A program made the position numbers and the translations under genes. Below are positions 62,365-64,000 of a stretch of DNA of 64,000 bases, in pieces (position 1 is the stretch's first letter; every line of letters starts with the position of its first letter). The stretch comes from Asticcacaulis endophyticus. GTDB taxonomy: Bacteria; Pseudomonadota; Alphaproteobacteria; Caulobacterales; Caulobacteraceae. Location: contig NZ_BMZB01000006.1 of the NCBI RefSeq assembly GCF_014652575.1, positions 62,001-126,000 on the forward strand, read 5' to 3'. Under the pieces are notes generated by a model. It was not told where the DNA came from. It made no database searches and was given only the letters and a program-made list of their open reading frames with translations.

Positions 62365-63855
62365 ATGATCAAGGTTTTACTCCCCATCGCCGCCGTTCTG
62401 GCCGCGGGTGCCGCTCAAGGGCAAGTGCTCGACATGACCTGGAAGCCGGTGCGCAATGCGGGCGGTGAGGTCTCGGCTATCGAAGTCACGCAGGTCGTCA
62501 ATGGTGTGGCGGGCGATAAGCCGTTTGGGCTCAATGCGCCGGTAACCTATGCCGCCGTGACCGGCGTGGCCGATCGTATTACGGGCCTCAAGGTCACCGA
62601 CCGCGACGGCGAGATCAGCTTTACCGTGTCGGAAGACAAGCCCGTCTCCGGCGGCTTTCCCTATTACCGCCACTGGACGGCCACGCGCGCCATCACCTAT
62701 CCGGTAACGGTCAGCTATAGTGCGCTGGTACAACCGCCAAACAGTCTCGGCGGCCCGGCCTTTGGCATCCGCCCGTCAGGCGGTGGGGTGTCAGGATCGG
62801 GCGGTGGCTTTCTCATGCTGCCGGAAAATGCCGGAACGACGAGCTCAAAAGTCACCTGGGACTTAAGCGGACTTGAGGCCGGATCGGTCGGGGTGACCAC
62901 CTTTGGCGAAGGCGCGTTTGAGCTCAAGGGCGCGCCACAGGCTTTGACCGGCGGCTGGCTGATGGCCGGGCCTGCCCAGCATTACGCCATTCCCGGAGAT
63001 AGCCATTTCAATGCCTACTGGCTGGGGGCGCTGCCGTTCGATGCCGAGGCTGAGATGGTGTGGGCGTCGAAGGCCTATAAGGTGCTGTCCACCTCATTCA
63101 AATATATGGACCCGGCGCCGGATTACCGGGTGTTTCTGCGTGGCCTTAAGACCCCGCCGTTTGGCGGTGGTACGGCGCTGGGCAACTCCTTCATGTTTTC
63201 GATGAGTGAAACCGCCCAAAAAGATATCCATGACATCCGCATCACCATTTTTCACGAAATGGGCCATCAGTGGGTCGGTGGGATCGAAGGCGGGGTGGCC
63301 GACAACTGGTTCACCGAAGGGCTGAATGTCTATTACACCACCATCCTGCCGCTGCGGGGCGGGCTGGTCAGCTTGGACGAATATGCAGCCCTTTTGAATG
63401 AGCAGGTCGCCAACTATTACACGTCACCGGCGCGCAACTGGTCGGCGGACAGGATCGTCGGTGTCGGCTTTGGTGATGAGAAAATCCGCCACACGCCCTA
63501 TGTGCGTGGCGCGCTGTACTGGGCCGATCTGGATGTCAAAATCCGCGAGAACTCCAAAGGCAAACGCACTCTTGATAGCTTCCTGGCGCCGATGTTTGCG
63601 GCACGCCATAAGGGCGAGCGTTTTGACCGGGCCTATTTCGAGGCCATGCTGACGGCAGAACTGGGGCCGCAGGCGGTTGCCGATTTCCGCGCCATCAATA
63701 TCGACGGCACTAAAACGATCGATCCGTCGCCCAAGGCGTTTGGGCCGTGCTTTACGCGTAAGGCCGCACAATTGCCCGGAAAAGACGGCGTGGTGGACGG
63801 TTTTCAATATATCCGCCTGAAAACCGTCGCGAATAAAAAATGCGCACGCTGGTAA
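62365..63855 (+). CDS. Exported gluzincin metallopeptidase without PDZ domain (copy 3)
   Basis: A 496-residue paralogue with a signal peptide (KVLLPIAAVLAAGAAQGQ). The zinc motif is HEMGH (H297, E298, H301), with E318 in WFTEGLNVYY. It keeps FGPCFTRK and the terminal NKKCARW, but only about 33 residues separate them, against about 100 in copies 1 and 2. The PDZ domain is therefore missing. The ATG is one base past the TAA of copy 2, so the three are co-transcribed. No gene follows up to the window end. Confidence 0.85.
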   Translation: MIKVLLPIAAVLAAGAAQGQVLDMTWKPVRNAGGEVSAIEVTQVVNGVAGDKPFGLNAPVTYAAVTGVADRITGLKVTDRDGEISFTVSEDKPVSGGFPYYRHWTATRAITYPVTVSYSALVQPPNSLGGPAFGIRPSGGGVSGSGGGFLMLPENAGTTSSKVTWDLSGLEAGSVGVTTFGEGAFELKGAPQALTGGWLMAGPAQHYAIPGDSHFNAYWLGALPFDAEAEMVWASKAYKVLSTSFKYMDPAPDYRVFLRGLKTPPFGGGTALGNSFMFSMSETAQKDIHDIRITIFHEMGHQWVGGIEGGVADNWFTEGLNVYYTTILPLRGGLVSLDEYAALLNEQVANYYTSPARNWSADRIVGVGFGDEKIRHTPYVRGALYWADLDVKIRENSKGKRTLDSFLAPMFAARHKGERFDRAYFEAMLTAELGPQAVADFRAINIDGTKTIDPSPKAFGPCFTRKAAQLPGKDGVVDGFQYIRLKTVANKKCARW

Positions 63856-64000
63856 CGGGGCATAGGCCGCTTCAAGCCTGATTGCCGGGTTAGGCATCAC
63901 CGCAAACGGTTGCCGGGCTTGAGTGTGTGGGCATAATGACACAGCAAACCTTACGTCATTTCCATTTGTGGTGAGATTGACACAGTGATGGTTTGGTGAA
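63856..64000. other. Intergenic tail
   Basis: The last 145 bases carry no recognisable gene or terminator. The next gene begins outside the window. Confidence 0.4.

Noticed and set aside
46038-63855. Lasso-peptide or NRPS biosynthetic cluster
   Set aside because: No lasso precursor, B/C maturation proteins or multimodular NRPS were seen. Peptidases dominate, so degradation is a better reading.

Overview
The window reads as chromosomal DNA of a Caulobacteraceae alphaproteobacterium, most likely Asticcacaulis or a close relative. The call rests on MipZ (the division-site ATPase of Caulobacter-type bacteria) directly followed by a membrane J-domain gene, on a TonB receptor/SapC/cupin/tryptophan-halogenase cassette typical of the family, on a high-GC background with islands of AT-rich DNA, and on weak or absent Shine-Dalgarno sites at several genes. 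No rRNA, tRNA, CRISPR array, phage or insertion sequence was recognised.

Layout. 1-5184 (minus): a sensory operon with a single-domain response regulator, a CHASE3/GAF hybrid kinase with three receiver domains, CheR and the start of CheB. 5185-9473: an AT-rich gap, then an MprF-like lysyltransferase, mipZ, a J-domain protein and an astacin-type secreted metalloprotease. 9418-12216 (minus): an unusual fusion of an adenylation domain, a carrier domain and a membrane acyltransferase. 12547-14502: a gene that appears frameshifted, and a two-gene PIN-nuclease module. 14763-16812: thiC under a TPP riboswitch that probably hides its ribosome site. 17172-23394: a small phosphatase, DUF6496, putA, a flavoprotein and an EEP hydrolase. 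23569-30844: small envelope and stress genes, a TetR/SDR pair with twin operators, an ArsR/CDF zinc-type efflux operon, an MliC lipoprotein, adenosine deaminase, an isochorismatase-fold protein and an esterase. 31001-31858: an AT-rich, apparently acquired gene with a PD-(D/E)xK nuclease signature. 31886-37157: tag, DUF1398, MarR, GT2 and small stress proteins. 37254-44154: the halogenase/cupin/SapC/TonB-receptor locus with LacI-type operators upstream.

45525-63855 is the most striking part: a dense set of peptide and amino-acid genes. On the minus strand are an aminotransferase, an APC permease, three exported S10 serine carboxypeptidases, a Rid-like protein, an exported amidohydrolase, an ornithine-cyclodeaminase family enzyme and an Lrp regulator. 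Divergent from them on the plus strand are a Tat-exported PLP enzyme and three paralogous exported gluzincin metallopeptidases. This arrangement suggests periplasmic trimming of an unusual peptide, import of the products and amino-acid catabolism under Lrp control. The substrate cannot be read from the sequence.

Several dispersed palindromic repeats (CTCCCCA/TGGGGAG family) sit between genes. All family assignments come from reading motifs by eye and no database search was run.
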